From contig JAZNGG010000047.1 in assembly GCA_045576355.1 (NCBI GenBank), forward strand, positions 15,975-79,974: a DNA stretch of 64,000 nt, in the 5' to 3' direction. Under the pieces are notes generated by a model. It had not been told where the DNA came from. It saw only the letters and a program-made list of their open reading frames with translations, and searched no databases. Source of the DNA: Liminaster sp045576355 (GTDB lineage: Bacteria; Bacteroidota; Bacteroidia; Bacteroidales; UBA3663). A program made the position numbers and the translations under genes. Positions 10,401 through 18,819 of the stretch are shown here, one piece after another (the first letter of the stretch is position 1; every line of letters begins with the position of its first letter).

Positions 10401-11348
10401 GGTCTGAACTCTGCACATGAGTGTAATTTTATCAATAATTACTACAAGCCGGGTCCGGCTTCTTCATCGGCATCTTCGGTTAAATTTGTCAATTCCAGTT
10501 ATGCTCGTAGCGGAGCTACTTCATGGGCACCTGCAAAGTGGTATCTGAGCGGTAATGTTATCGAGGGTAATTCTTCGGCAAGTGCTAATAACTGGAATGC
10601 CATGCGGGCAGAGACCTATTCTTTGGCGCAGATACGCAGTGATGAGCGTATTGTGACGGCTACACCCTATTATAAATATACTGTGATGGGTGGGGTCGGA
10701 AAATATATGCCGGAGCAATATATGATGTATGACTATGAGACTGCCGAACAAGCTTATGCGACAGTGGTGACAAAAGCCGGAACGGTGAATAGTGATTTAA
10801 TCGAACGCCGTATCTTGAAAGAGGCACGTGAGGGTGGTGCAACTACCTATGGAGGCTCTTCGATCGGTAAAGGAAAGGGGATCATTGATACAGAAAATGA
10901 CTGCGAAGGTTTTTACGCCTATACGACAGATTATGTGGTTCCCATCGATAGCGATAAAGATGGTATGCCGGACTCATGGGAGACAGAGAATGGATTGAAT
11001 CCTATGCTACAAGACAACAATACTCTGAATGCTGATGGATATACGGCTCTGGAGGTTTATCTGAACGGATTGATGGGAGAGAAGATGGATCGTAATTTCA
11101 CCACCGGACTTCGCCATGAGTCCATGGAGCAATTGCAGGTCACTTATCATCCGGAGAGCCGTATGGTCTATTTCTCCCCTTCGGCTATAGGAGGAACTCT
11201 CCATGTATATTCGACCGCAGGTCTTTTGCTTCAAGTCCGGCAGATTGATTCTGTTGCCCTCTCTCTTGCGGATTGTCCATCCGGATATGCTTTATTGCAG
11301 ATCTCAGGTCGTGGATTCTGTCCGAGGTTGTTGAAGGTAGCGTTATGA
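7437..11348 (+). CDS. Bifunctional CE8 pectin methylesterase / PL1 pectate lyase with T9SS tail
   Basis: It removes methyl esters from homogalacturonan and then cleaves it by beta-elimination. The 1303 residues comprise a signal peptide (1-21), an N-terminal region of unknown function (about 25-335), a CE8 domain (about 350-680), a PL1 domain (about 745-1150), a calcium-binding-like segment DSDKDGMPDSWE, and a C-terminal beta domain like a T9SS sorting domain (last 70 residues). CE8 signatures seen are QAEAL, QDT (Q483, D484), ATDFIYDGG (catalytic D506) and LGRPW (R579, W581). The PL1 part shows IFDHCSFGWSVEEN and HNKSRSPRFNG (R943, R946). The fusion and gene neighbourhood point to extracellular pectin breakdown. 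The N-terminal region may be a carbohydrate-binding module; this is not proven. Confidence 0.92.
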   Translation: MKALKYLFCILLCAVSSLGYAKIEGSLDPDCVVAEWSNSSTYPKVIDINFSDEMWPGETWVKETGRDCPEWSDSCYVNAIIDVPANGTGDVKYPVLFHNCVFANKNSYQGYAGATAAFCRQYYLGETASGNSATTYNNWTVEHHKKYIEDHIRYNDKGTPIYGEAGFVQFCRSAAFVDMATRKKVSVHGWMEIDHIPYVERIQWAWSSTSWGRGIKCDVKIGDGAWKPLVWMGSDKHKAGYTVFSDQGYFMENVIDAHDVSIRWRIWDGDNVTTLVQTKEDGSSAFGIPIDSTKQQQAARVHKIQIFGDMITAEQADYARQNPVGNVGKLSDIDNGSDAKEDYAPDANAPVVVYTVAKDGSGDFLKIQDAIDAVQNGQRGIIYIRPGIYEENVYAGRSENKNKFISLIGEDKETTILTSSVDRGANNPNNKYYDCAALNVYTSRFYAENLTIRNTAGNVGQAEALFTNGDAHLFNNCILSGYQDTYKANSGGRGYFTRCLIEGATDFIYDGGLEWFEDCEIRCVQGGGYITAAADASLTLTQALHPNLSVSPFYAGLFFRNCNVKAEEGVKNGAYYLGRPWKEGCGTMFINCKLGAHINAKGWKEWDGTENKCSYFEYGSKDPSGALINTASRVSWSHQATAIEVEEYMNPEFLFAKFSDVPFDYNYILKGAAAPMNFSLTSSGFSWESDDMAVAYIIYKDGQFAAITTSPAYSKETTDESVYSVRSISRHGVTSPAVVAKEPTQLLAFPTAEGFGKFTTGGRGGKVVTVTSLTNDGVGSLRWAFSQYPGEPITIVFAVSGEIRLAEELNIKRSDWTLAGQTAPGEGIVITHNKVNVGGSQNFIVRNVRFRAGQRNTNDEILATNALGSENCSNYIFDHCSFGWSVEENMNTADSHFLTVQYSIVHEGLYNSGHSKGARGYGCQWGGSPATYHHNLLAHNKSRSPRFNGARGEDYVVFMEYINNVNYNFGDAGGCYGGENTAAITEYNGLNSAHECNFINNYYKPGPASSSASSVKFVNSSYARSGATSWAPAKWYLSGNVIEGNSSASANNWNAMRAETYSLAQIRSDERIVTATPYYKYTVMGGVGKYMPEQYMMYDYETAEQAYATVVTKAGTVNSDLIERRILKEAREGGATTYGGSSIGKGKGIIDTENDCEGFYAYTTDYVVPIDSDKDGMPDSWETENGLNPMLQDNNTLNADGYTALEVYLNGLMGEKMDRNFTTGLRHESMEQLQVTYHPESRMVYFSPSAIGGTLHVYSTAGLLLQVRQIDSVALSLADCPSGYALLQISGRGFCPRLLKVAL

Positions 11349-11373
11349 CCTTATTTTTAATGATTTAATAAAA

Positions 11374-11402
11374 GGCTGCATTTAGGTGCGGCCATTTTTT
11401 TT
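11374..11402 (+). terminator. Terminator after the pectinase gene
   Basis: GGCTGCA (11374-11380) and TGCGGCC (11387-11393) form a 7-bp stem with one G-T pair and a 6-nt loop, followed by A and a run of eight T. It lies 26 bp after the stop codon. Confidence 0.8.
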
Positions 11403-11421
11403 CGTCCGCCGGCGATTCATT

Positions 11422-11641
11422 TTACACGGCGGCGTCATGCACGTTACACGGCGGCGTCATGCACGTTACACGGCGGCGTCATGCACGTTACACGGCGGCG
11501 TCATGCACGTTACGCGGCGGCGTCATGCACGTTACACGGCGGCGTCATGCACGTTACACGGCGGCGTCATGCACGTTACGCGGCGGCGTCATGCACGTTA
11601 CACGGCAGCGTCATGCATGTTACACGGCGGCGTCATGCAAA
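11422..11641. repeat. Ten-copy 22-bp minisatellite
   Basis: The unit TTACACGGCGGCGTCATGCA plus two bases repeats every 22 bp, starting at 11422, 11444, 11466 and so on to 11620. Copies differ only at single bases: TTACGC for TTACAC at 11510 and 11576, GGCAGCG at 11598, and GCATG at 11620. It is GC-rich between AT-rich flanks. Open frames through it are artefacts of the repeat. Confidence 0.97.
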
Positions 11642-11772
11642 TAATGCCTTTAGCGACATTATATTTCTTCATTTGGTCAAGTGGACTTTGCAAAGGTGTT
11701 TGCTTTTTTTAGAAAAGAAACAGATTTAGAGAGAGAATCGAATTTGCTTGTTCGCGACATTGTTTTTAAAGT

Positions 11773-11780
11773 TACCTTTG
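11773..11780 (+). promoter_or_regulatory. Probable -7 element of the transporter gene
   Basis: TACCTTTG (11773-11780) matches the -7 consensus. The nearest upstream TTG (11748-11750) is 22 bases away, slightly too far, so the -33 part is weak. The leader would be about 90 nt. Confidence 0.5.
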
Positions 11781-11877
11781 CGCGTCTGTTTTGTCCGAAT
11801 CGGATTATATCGGACCAAATGACGGCGTTTATTGTGTTTGTCATATATATATTATATAAGGTATAGATGTTAATGTT

Positions 11878-13560
11878 ATGGATTGGTTAGTCAGTCTTTT
11901 TGCCGGTTCCGGAGTGGCGCACTCTGTGTTTTTAGTGGCGTTGACCATTGCCATAGGATTGTTTTTCAGCAGGTTTAAGATCTGTGGAGTCTCCTTAGGA
12001 GTTACATGGATATTGTTTGCCGGCATCTTTGCCGGGCATTTCGGATTGGAGTTGGATCCGGTCACCTCTCACTTTGTCAAAGAGTTCGGTCTCATCCTCT
12101 TCATCTATTCCATCGGCATCCAGGTCGGACCGGGATTCTTCTCCTCGTTTCGCAAAGGGGGTGTCACGCTCAATATGCTTGCCTCCGGTGTCGTTCTGCT
12201 GGGGTGTACGGTGGCCTATGCGATCCATCTGGTGACCGGAGAAAACCTTTTTGCCATGATCGGCGTCCTTTATGGCGCTGTGACCAATACCCCCGGTCTG
12301 GGTGCGGCACAGCAGACATTTTCCGATATGCACGGCGGTGAGAATAACTCGCTCTTTGCTCAAGGCTACGCTGTGGCATATCCGTTGGGTGTGGTGGGCA
12401 TCATACTCTCCATCATTTTGATCAAAATGATATTCCGCATCAGGTTTGATAAAGAGCAGTCGCTCTTTCAGGCTGCTGCCCGTCTCAATAGTAAAGCCCT
12501 TGAGGCTGTCACCATCAAGATCGAGAATGACGCGGTGGTCGGTAAGACTGTGGCTGAAATTCAGGAGATCTCCGGACGCCAGTGTGTGATGTCCCGTATC
12601 TTGCACCGCGAAACGAGTGACATCGAACTGGTAGTAAGCGATACAAAGTTGCAGAAGGGTGATCGACTCTTTTTGGTCGCTTCGCCTGCCGATGCCTCTG
12701 CGCTTAGTGTCCTCCTCGGCCGACGTATAGAGGGGATGATGACCGAGCAGTGGAATGCCCTCGATCATAACGACCTGATCAGTGAGCGCATGGTGGTGAC
12801 CAATCCCAAACTCAATGGCAAACGTTTGGGTGACCTGGCATTGCGCAAGACGTTTAATGTCAATATCACCCGAGTGAAGCGTTCGGGGGTAGATATCATC
12901 GCTCATCCCGGGTTGCTCTTGCAGCTTGGTGACCGTCTGGTCGTGGTGGGTAAAGCTGAGAGCATCCGTAAGATCCAGCCCATGCTCGGAGACTCTGTCA
13001 AGAAACTTGATGAGCCTAATCTGATGGCGATATTCCTGGGCATCTCCTTGGGTGTCATATTAGGATCTATGCCGATCCTTTTCCCCGGTATGCCCGTGCC
13101 GGTGAAACTGGGACTTGCCGGAGGACCTCTGATCATCTCCATATTGGTCTCCAAGTTCGGACCGCAACTCAAATTGGTCACTTATACCACCTCTTCGGCC
13201 AATCTTCTGATGCGACAGGTCGGCATCTGTATGTTTATGGCCGCTGTCGGATTGGGTGCCGGCAAAGGTTTTGTCGATACGGTCCTGCAAGGGGGATACT
13301 GGTGGGTCCTTTATGGTGTATTGATCACTATGATTCCCTGCTTGGTGGTGGGTGTCATTGCCCGACGTTTTTTCCGTCTCAGTTATTTCACGATTGCCGG
13401 CATGATTTCCGGCTCGATGACCGATCCACCGGCTTTGGCTTATAGCAATAGCATCTGTGGCAATGATCAGGCTTCTGTCGCATATTCCACCGTCTATCCG
13501 CTGACCATGTTCCTGCGTGTCTTGACTGCTCAGGTGATGGTACTTATGGGAGGATATTGA
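11878..13560 (+). CDS. AspT/YidE-type putative transporter with two RCK-C domains
   Basis: This is a membrane transporter of the aspartate-alanine exchanger-like family, which includes E. coli YidE and YbjL; the substrate is unknown. Its 560 residues are the usual length for the family. N-terminal membrane segments (about 1-195) include GLFFSRFKICGVSLG and GLILFIYSIGIQVGPGF. Two TrkA/RCK C-terminal domains follow (about 205-290 and 295-375, each with a GDRLFLVA- or GDRLVVVG-type strand), and then a second membrane half with SGSMTDPPALAYS. It stands alone between the minisatellite and the second SusC operon. Succinate or amino-acid exchange would fit an anaerobe but is speculation. Confidence 0.88.
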   Translation: MDWLVSLFAGSGVAHSVFLVALTIAIGLFFSRFKICGVSLGVTWILFAGIFAGHFGLELDPVTSHFVKEFGLILFIYSIGIQVGPGFFSSFRKGGVTLNMLASGVVLLGCTVAYAIHLVTGENLFAMIGVLYGAVTNTPGLGAAQQTFSDMHGGENNSLFAQGYAVAYPLGVVGIILSIILIKMIFRIRFDKEQSLFQAAARLNSKALEAVTIKIENDAVVGKTVAEIQEISGRQCVMSRILHRETSDIELVVSDTKLQKGDRLFLVASPADASALSVLLGRRIEGMMTEQWNALDHNDLISERMVVTNPKLNGKRLGDLALRKTFNVNITRVKRSGVDIIAHPGLLLQLGDRLVVVGKAESIRKIQPMLGDSVKKLDEPNLMAIFLGISLGVILGSMPILFPGMPVPVKLGLAGGPLIISILVSKFGPQLKLVTYTTSSANLLMRQVGICMFMAAVGLGAGKGFVDTVLQGGYWWVLYGVLITMIPCLVVGVIARRFFRLSYFTIAGMISGSMTDPPALAYSNSICGNDQASVAYSTVYPLTMFLRVLTAQVMVLMGGY

Positions 13561-13818
13561 GTCGGCTGATATATTCCCTCTTCGAAATGTTAATTTGTAT
13601 CATCAAATCTAAATGAAGTATATATATTCATCGTAAGATTTTTATTGAAACAAGGGAATAATTCATCTAATTTTGCCTATTTTCTCTCTTTTTGGGAAAG
13701 AAAGTTGCAAAAAGATGTTATTTTTACCAAATACCTTCCTAAAAACTTAATTTTACATGCTTTTTAATGATTAAAAGGTGAATATTTACTCTTTTTCACT
13801 CTTTAATAGGTGTTTTTC
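13561..13818. other. AT-rich intergenic region before the second SusC operon
   Basis: After the transporter stop this stretch is AT-rich and shows no clear terminator, RNA gene or repeat. The promoter of the next operon begins at 13819. Confidence 0.6.
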
Positions 13819-13849
13819 TTTGTCAATCAATAATCTTTTGCTATATTTG
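13819..13849 (+). promoter_or_regulatory. Promoter of the second susC operon
   Basis: TTTG (13819-13822), 19 bases, TATATTTG (13842-13849). The predicted start near 13856 leaves a leader of about 80 nt before the ATG chosen at 13935. Confidence 0.75.
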
Positions 13850-13934
13850 CTGCTCGACTAAGCGGATTTTATGTCATTTTTGTAAAAAATCAGAGTTTAT
13901 TATTATATTTATGTATCATTTCAAAGTAACAGTT

Positions 13935-16900
13935 ATGAGAAAACTCCTTTCATTCATTGTGTGCTTCTTGATGAGCATGTCAGTGATGATGGCGCAGTCC
14001 CGTCTTGTAAAGGGTACTGTCGTCTCAAGTGAAGACGGTTTGCCGATCATTGGTGCTACGGTAATGGTTACAGGTACCCAAACCGGTACTACTACCGACC
14101 TGGATGGTAAATTCGAACTTCGAGTTCCTAACGGATCAACTACGTTGACAGTTTCTTATGTAGGTATGGTTACGCAGCAGGTTTCTGTCGATAAGGCAAA
14201 AAATGTTGTGCTTCATCCTGACCAGCAGATGCTCGACGACGTTGTGGTCCTCGGTTATGGTACTGCTTCCAAGCAGACATTTACCGGTTCGGCAGCAACA
14301 GTTAAGGCTGACGCTATCGAGAAAATCCAAGCAGCTAACCCGGTCAATGCTTTGGCTGGTAAGGTTTCCGGTGTACAGTTGAATACTGCTTCCGGTCAGC
14401 CCGGTCAGACATCTCCGACTATCCGCGTGCGTGGTATCTCTTCTATCAATGCCGGCAATGCTCCTCTCTACATCGTAGATGGTGCTCCGTATGATGGTGA
14501 CATCAACAATATCGCCGCTTCTGATATCGAGACCATGACCGTGTTGAAGGATGCTGCCACTACTTCTCTTTATGGTGCGCGTGGTGCCAACGGTGTCATC
14601 GTGATCACTACTAAGAAGGGTCAGAACAAGGGTGCAGGTGCTACGATCAACGTAGATGCTAAGTGGGGTGTGAACTCTCGCGCTGCCCGTGACTATAAGT
14701 TGGTGACCGATCCTGCTCAGTATTATGAGATGTATTATCATGCTTTGAACAGCTATGCCGGTACTAAGGGTATGGATCCCGCTGCCGCTCACGCATGGGC
14801 TAATGCTAACATGATCGAGGGTGACTATGGTTTGCAGTACAATGTTTATAGCGTGCCACAAGGTCAGTACATGATTGGTGCTAATGGTAAGTTGAACCCG
14901 AACGCTACTATGGGTAACCTCGTTACTTATGGCGATCAGCAGTATCTCTTGCGTGCTGACGACTGGATGGATGCCACTTATAAGAATGGTAACCGTCAGG
15001 AGTATAACGTAAGCGTATCTAATGCTTCTCAGACAGGTTCTTACTATACATCTGTATCTTACCTCAACACTGAGGGTATCACTGATAACTCTGCTTACGA
15101 GCGTCTTTCTGCACGTTTGAAAGCTGATACTCAGGCTAAGTCTTGGTTGCGTGTTGGTGCGAGCGCTGCTTACACTCACTATGGTTCTAAGGCGTTGGAT
15201 GAGGATGGTGTATCTAACTCTTCCGGTAACGCATTTGCCTATGCTACTCAGATCGCTCCGATCTATCCGCTTTATCTCCGTGATGCTCAGGGTAACATCA
15301 TCGTTGATGCTAATGGTATCACTCGTTATGACTATGGTGATGGCGAAAATGCAGGTTTGACCCGTCCTTATATGTCTATGGGTAATGCCCTTTCAGACCT
15401 CTCTTTAAATACTAACAAGAGCGAGGGTAATGCATTCTCTGGTACAGCTTATGCTACTATCGACTTCTTGAAGCATTTCTCTTTCACTACCAATAACACC
15501 GTAAACTTGGATGAGACTCGTATGTCTTACGTGACCAATCCTTTCTATGGTGCCTACGCTTCCTCAAACGGTATTGTTTCCAAGTATCACGTTCGTTCAT
15601 GGTCACAGACTTTCCAGCAGATTTTGAACTACTCTCAGACCTTTGCAGAGAAGCATGAAGTAGAGGCAATGTTGGGTCACGAGTCTTATGACTATCGTTA
15701 CTACTATCTCTATGCTAACCGTACCAACATGTTCGATCCTAACAACAACGAGTTGGCTGGTGCTGTAACTGATGGTGGTGTTAACTCTTATCGTACTCAT
15801 TATAATACTGAGGGTTACTTTGCACGTGCTCAGTATGCTTATGATGGCAAGTACATTTTGAACGGATCTTTCCGTCGCGATGCTTCTTCTCGTTTCCATC
15901 CGGATAACCGTTGGGGTAACTTCTGGTCTGCATCTGCAGCTTGGTTGCTCAATAAGGAGGAGTTCTTCGACTTTGATTGGGTTGATCAGTTGAAGGTGAA
16001 GGCTTCTTATGGTGAGCAGGGTAACGATAACATCGGTAACTACCTCTACACCAATACTTACACTATCCAGAACTCAGGTGGTAACGTTGCTGCCGTTCCT
16101 TCTCAGAAGGGTAACAAGGACATCACTTGGGAGACCAACGCAAACTTCAACGCCGGTGTAGAATTCGAGCTCTTCAAGGGTCGTATCTCAGGTTCTGTTG
16201 AGTACTTCTACCGCAAGACCTCTGACATGCTCTTCTCATTCCCATTGCCGCCTTCATTCGGTTACACCTCTTACTATGCTAACGTAGGTGACATGGTGAA
16301 CAATGGTGTTGAACTCGAGGTGACTCTCGGTCTTGTTGAAACCAAGGACTTTAACTGGGATCTTACATTAAACCTCACCAGCTATAAGAATAAGATCGAT
16401 TACCTCCCCAGCGAGCGTAAGACTATGACTGTCGATGGTGTAGATGGTTACTCAAGTGGTAACTTCTTCTATGGCGAGGGTGAGTCTCTCTACACATTCT
16501 ACACTAAGCGTTATGCAGGTGTTGATCCTGAGACAGGTTTGGCTCAGTACTGGAAGACAGCCAACAAACTTGATGACCAAGGTAACGTGATGAAGGATGC
16601 CAAGGGTAACGTTATTACCGAAGAGGTAAAGACTACTAACTACTCTGAGGCTAACTATCACCTCTGTGGTACTGCTCTTCCGGACGCTTATGGTGGTTTC
16701 AGCACATCTTTGAGCTATAAGGGCTTTGACCTCTCTGTTGACTTCACATACCAGATCGGTGGTCAGATCTATGACAGCGACTATGCTAGTGCTATGAATG
16801 CTCCATCTGCCACTCAGAAGGGTAGCGCATTCCACGCTGACCTCCTCAATGCCTGGTCTCCGGACAACAAGGGCTCTAACATCCCGCGTCTCACATTCGG

Positions 16901-17171
16901 TGACTCTTATACAGCTGCTAACTCAGATCGTTTCTTGACTGATGCTTCTTATTTGAGCCTCAACAACATCAACTTAGGTTATACTATGCCTGTTACTTTG
17001 ACTCGTAAGGCTGGTATCGAGCGCGTACGTTTCTATGTGACTGCCGACAACATCTACTACTGGTCTAAGCGTCAGGGTATGGATCCACGTCAGTCTATCA
17101 CCGGTAGCACTTCCGGTTCTTATTATTCACCGATCCGTTCTATTTCCGGCGGTCTTACAGTTACATTCTAA
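13935..17171 (+). CDS. SusC/RagA family TonB-linked outer-membrane transporter
   Basis: This is a second SusC-type transporter of 1078 residues. I start it at 13935 rather than the in-frame ATG at 13911 because MRKLLSFIVCFLMSMSVMMA is then an ordinary signal peptide. A carboxypeptidase-regulatory-like domain (GLPIIGATV, TDLDGKFEL) is followed by the signature DDVVVLGYGTASKQTFTGSA, the plug motif TMTVLKDAATTSLYGARGANG, and a barrel ending LTVTF. SusD follows after 15 bp. No enzyme gene is linked, so the substrate cannot be inferred. Codon use is strongly biased to GGT, GCT and AAC, which suggests very high expression. Confidence 0.95.
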   Translation: MRKLLSFIVCFLMSMSVMMAQSRLVKGTVVSSEDGLPIIGATVMVTGTQTGTTTDLDGKFELRVPNGSTTLTVSYVGMVTQQVSVDKAKNVVLHPDQQMLDDVVVLGYGTASKQTFTGSAATVKADAIEKIQAANPVNALAGKVSGVQLNTASGQPGQTSPTIRVRGISSINAGNAPLYIVDGAPYDGDINNIAASDIETMTVLKDAATTSLYGARGANGVIVITTKKGQNKGAGATINVDAKWGVNSRAARDYKLVTDPAQYYEMYYHALNSYAGTKGMDPAAAHAWANANMIEGDYGLQYNVYSVPQGQYMIGANGKLNPNATMGNLVTYGDQQYLLRADDWMDATYKNGNRQEYNVSVSNASQTGSYYTSVSYLNTEGITDNSAYERLSARLKADTQAKSWLRVGASAAYTHYGSKALDEDGVSNSSGNAFAYATQIAPIYPLYLRDAQGNIIVDANGITRYDYGDGENAGLTRPYMSMGNALSDLSLNTNKSEGNAFSGTAYATIDFLKHFSFTTNNTVNLDETRMSYVTNPFYGAYASSNGIVSKYHVRSWSQTFQQILNYSQTFAEKHEVEAMLGHESYDYRYYYLYANRTNMFDPNNNELAGAVTDGGVNSYRTHYNTEGYFARAQYAYDGKYILNGSFRRDASSRFHPDNRWGNFWSASAAWLLNKEEFFDFDWVDQLKVKASYGEQGNDNIGNYLYTNTYTIQNSGGNVAAVPSQKGNKDITWETNANFNAGVEFELFKGRISGSVEYFYRKTSDMLFSFPLPPSFGYTSYYANVGDMVNNGVELEVTLGLVETKDFNWDLTLNLTSYKNKIDYLPSERKTMTVDGVDGYSSGNFFYGEGESLYTFYTKRYAGVDPETGLAQYWKTANKLDDQGNVMKDAKGNVITEEVKTTNYSEANYHLCGTALPDAYGGFSTSLSYKGFDLSVDFTYQIGGQIYDSDYASAMNAPSATQKGSAFHADLLNAWSPDNKGSNIPRLTFGDSYTAANSDRFLTDASYLSLNNINLGYTMPVTLTRKAGIERVRFYVTADNIYYWSKRQGMDPRQSITGSTSGSYYSPIRSISGGLTVTF

Positions 17172-17186
17172 TAAAGAAAAGTCGAT

Positions 17187-18797
17187 ATGAAAACTATATT
17201 TAAAGCATTTCTTACCGTGGGTGTTGCTGTCTCTACGCTCTCTATGACGAGCTGTATTGACGAGACAAACCCGACCAGCGGTGCGACTGATGAGCAACTT
17301 TCATCATCTTCTAAAGCGACTGAGGCCCTCCTCTGGGCGATGCCTGCTTACCTGAACGCCCTTATGTGGGATGGTGACTATGGCTATGACTGGGGATATG
17401 GCTCTATTCTTCACGTTCGTGACATCATGACTGAGGACATGTGTCGTATCAGCTCAGGTTATGACTGGTACTCTCGTTGGGCTGTCAATCAGTATCAGAG
17501 TGAGGATTATATCTATAATCAGTATCTCTGGAACTACTATAACAAACTCGTTCAGACTTCTAACAACGTTTGCGGCGCCCTCAATCCTGAGACAGCTTCT
17601 GACGCACAGCTCGGTTACCTCGCTGCAGGTAAGGGTTATCGTGCTATGGCTTACCTCGATATGGCTCGTATGTTTGAGTTCCTCCCGAGTGATGTAAATC
17701 CTGAGGGTCTCAATGCTGCAGGCAATTGTGTTATTAATCTTACTGTGCCGATCGTAACTGAGGCTACTACTGAAGATGAAGCTCGTCACAATCCTCGTGC
17801 TACTCGTGAGGAGATGTTTACATTCATCCTCTCTGACCTCGATTGGGCTGAGAAGTACATCGAGTTGAATCCTAACAAGGTGAAGACTTTGCCTGACTTG
17901 ACTGCTATCTATGGTCTTAAGGCTCGTCTTTACATGTGGGTAGAGGATTATGTAAACGCAGAGAAGTATGCTCGTCTTGCTATCAATGCCGGTGACTACG
18001 TTCCGACTTCTAAGGCAGACTGGCTTAGCACTACTACAGGCTTCAACACACTCAATTGCTCTTCTTGGGTTTGGGGTGCGAAGGCTATGAAGGATGATGA
18101 TTGCGTGAAGACCGGTATCTTGAACTGGACTTCCTGGATGTCTAACGAGACTACTTTCGGTTATGCTGCTGCTGAACCTTTCACCATGATCGGTGCTGCT
18201 GTCTATAATCGTATCAATGACCTCGACTTCCGCAAACTCTCTTATAAGGCACCTGAAGGACATCCTCTCGCAGGTAAAGAGCCTTATGTAGATGCAGACA
18301 TCTTTGCTTCTCTTCCTGCCTATGCAGGCTTGAAGTTCCGTCCGTCTGAGGGTAACATCAGTGACTATGCCGTAGCTGCTGCTTCTGCATTCCCGTTGAT
18401 GCGTATCGAGGAGATGTATCTCATCGAGGCTGAGGCTGCTGCTCATCAGAATGCCGCTAATGGTAAGGCTCTCTTGGAGGCTTTCATGACCACTTATCGT
18501 TATCCTGAGTATGTATGTAACGTTACTGAACAGGATGCTGTCATCGAGGAGATCGTATTCCAGAAGCGTGTTGAGCTTTGGGGTGAGGGTCAGACTTTCT
18601 ATGACATCAAGCGTCTTAACTACTCTGTGGATCGTGTTTACGAAGGTTCTAACTTCCAGGCTGAGTCTAAGTTTGAGACCAATGGTCGTCCTGCTTGGAT
18701 GAGCATTCCGATCGTTAAGTCAGAGAAGAATAACAACGATGCATTGATCGACTGGGAGAACCCGGATCCGAGTGATGCATATGAAGTTAAGGAGTAA
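17187..18797 (+). CDS. SusD/RagB family surface lipoprotein
   Basis: This is the partner of the preceding SusC. The lipoprotein signal ends at LSMTSC, with Cys23 lipidated. SusD features include AAGKGYRAMAYLDMARMFEF near residue 155, the conserved PLMRIEEMYLIEAEAAAHQN segment near 410, and the terminal ELWGEGQTFYDIKRL motif. It has 536 residues, typical for SusD. It lies 15 bp after susC and 22 bp before the next lipoprotein, so all three are one operon. Confidence 0.95.
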   Translation: MKTIFKAFLTVGVAVSTLSMTSCIDETNPTSGATDEQLSSSSKATEALLWAMPAYLNALMWDGDYGYDWGYGSILHVRDIMTEDMCRISSGYDWYSRWAVNQYQSEDYIYNQYLWNYYNKLVQTSNNVCGALNPETASDAQLGYLAAGKGYRAMAYLDMARMFEFLPSDVNPEGLNAAGNCVINLTVPIVTEATTEDEARHNPRATREEMFTFILSDLDWAEKYIELNPNKVKTLPDLTAIYGLKARLYMWVEDYVNAEKYARLAINAGDYVPTSKADWLSTTTGFNTLNCSSWVWGAKAMKDDDCVKTGILNWTSWMSNETTFGYAAAEPFTMIGAAVYNRINDLDFRKLSYKAPEGHPLAGKEPYVDADIFASLPAYAGLKFRPSEGNISDYAVAAASAFPLMRIEEMYLIEAEAAAHQNAANGKALLEAFMTTYRYPEYVCNVTEQDAVIEEIVFQKRVELWGEGQTFYDIKRLNYSVDRVYEGSNFQAESKFETNGRPAWMSIPIVKSEKNNNDALIDWENPDPSDAYEVKE

Positions 18798-18819
18798 TCA
18801 TTTAAATTGAGAGAAAATT

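Noticed and set aside
11422..11641. CRISPR array
   Set aside because: The units abut directly with no variable spacers, the unit is only 22 bp, and no cas gene is nearby.
11386..11729. Overlapping open frames encoding HVTRRRHARYTAAS-type repeats
   Set aside because: They exist because a 22-bp unit without stop codons is read in all frames; there is no signal peptide, plausible start context or sequence outside the repeat to support a protein.
11995..12906. 303-codon open frame antisense to the AspT/YidE-type transporter gene
   Set aside because: It is fully inside a well-supported transporter gene; long antisense frames follow from codon bias there.
13561..13818. Riboswitch or small RNA before the second susC operon
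   Set aside because: Only AT-rich sequence is visible; no stable stem or conserved riboswitch motif was found.
14136..15179. 347-codon antisense frame inside the second susC gene
   Set aside because: The strong GGT/GCT/AAC codon bias of susC removes stops on the opposite strand; the frame has no domain signature.
17454..18446. 330-codon antisense frame inside the second susD gene
   Set aside because: It lies entirely within a clear SusD gene, and the composition explains the lack of stops.
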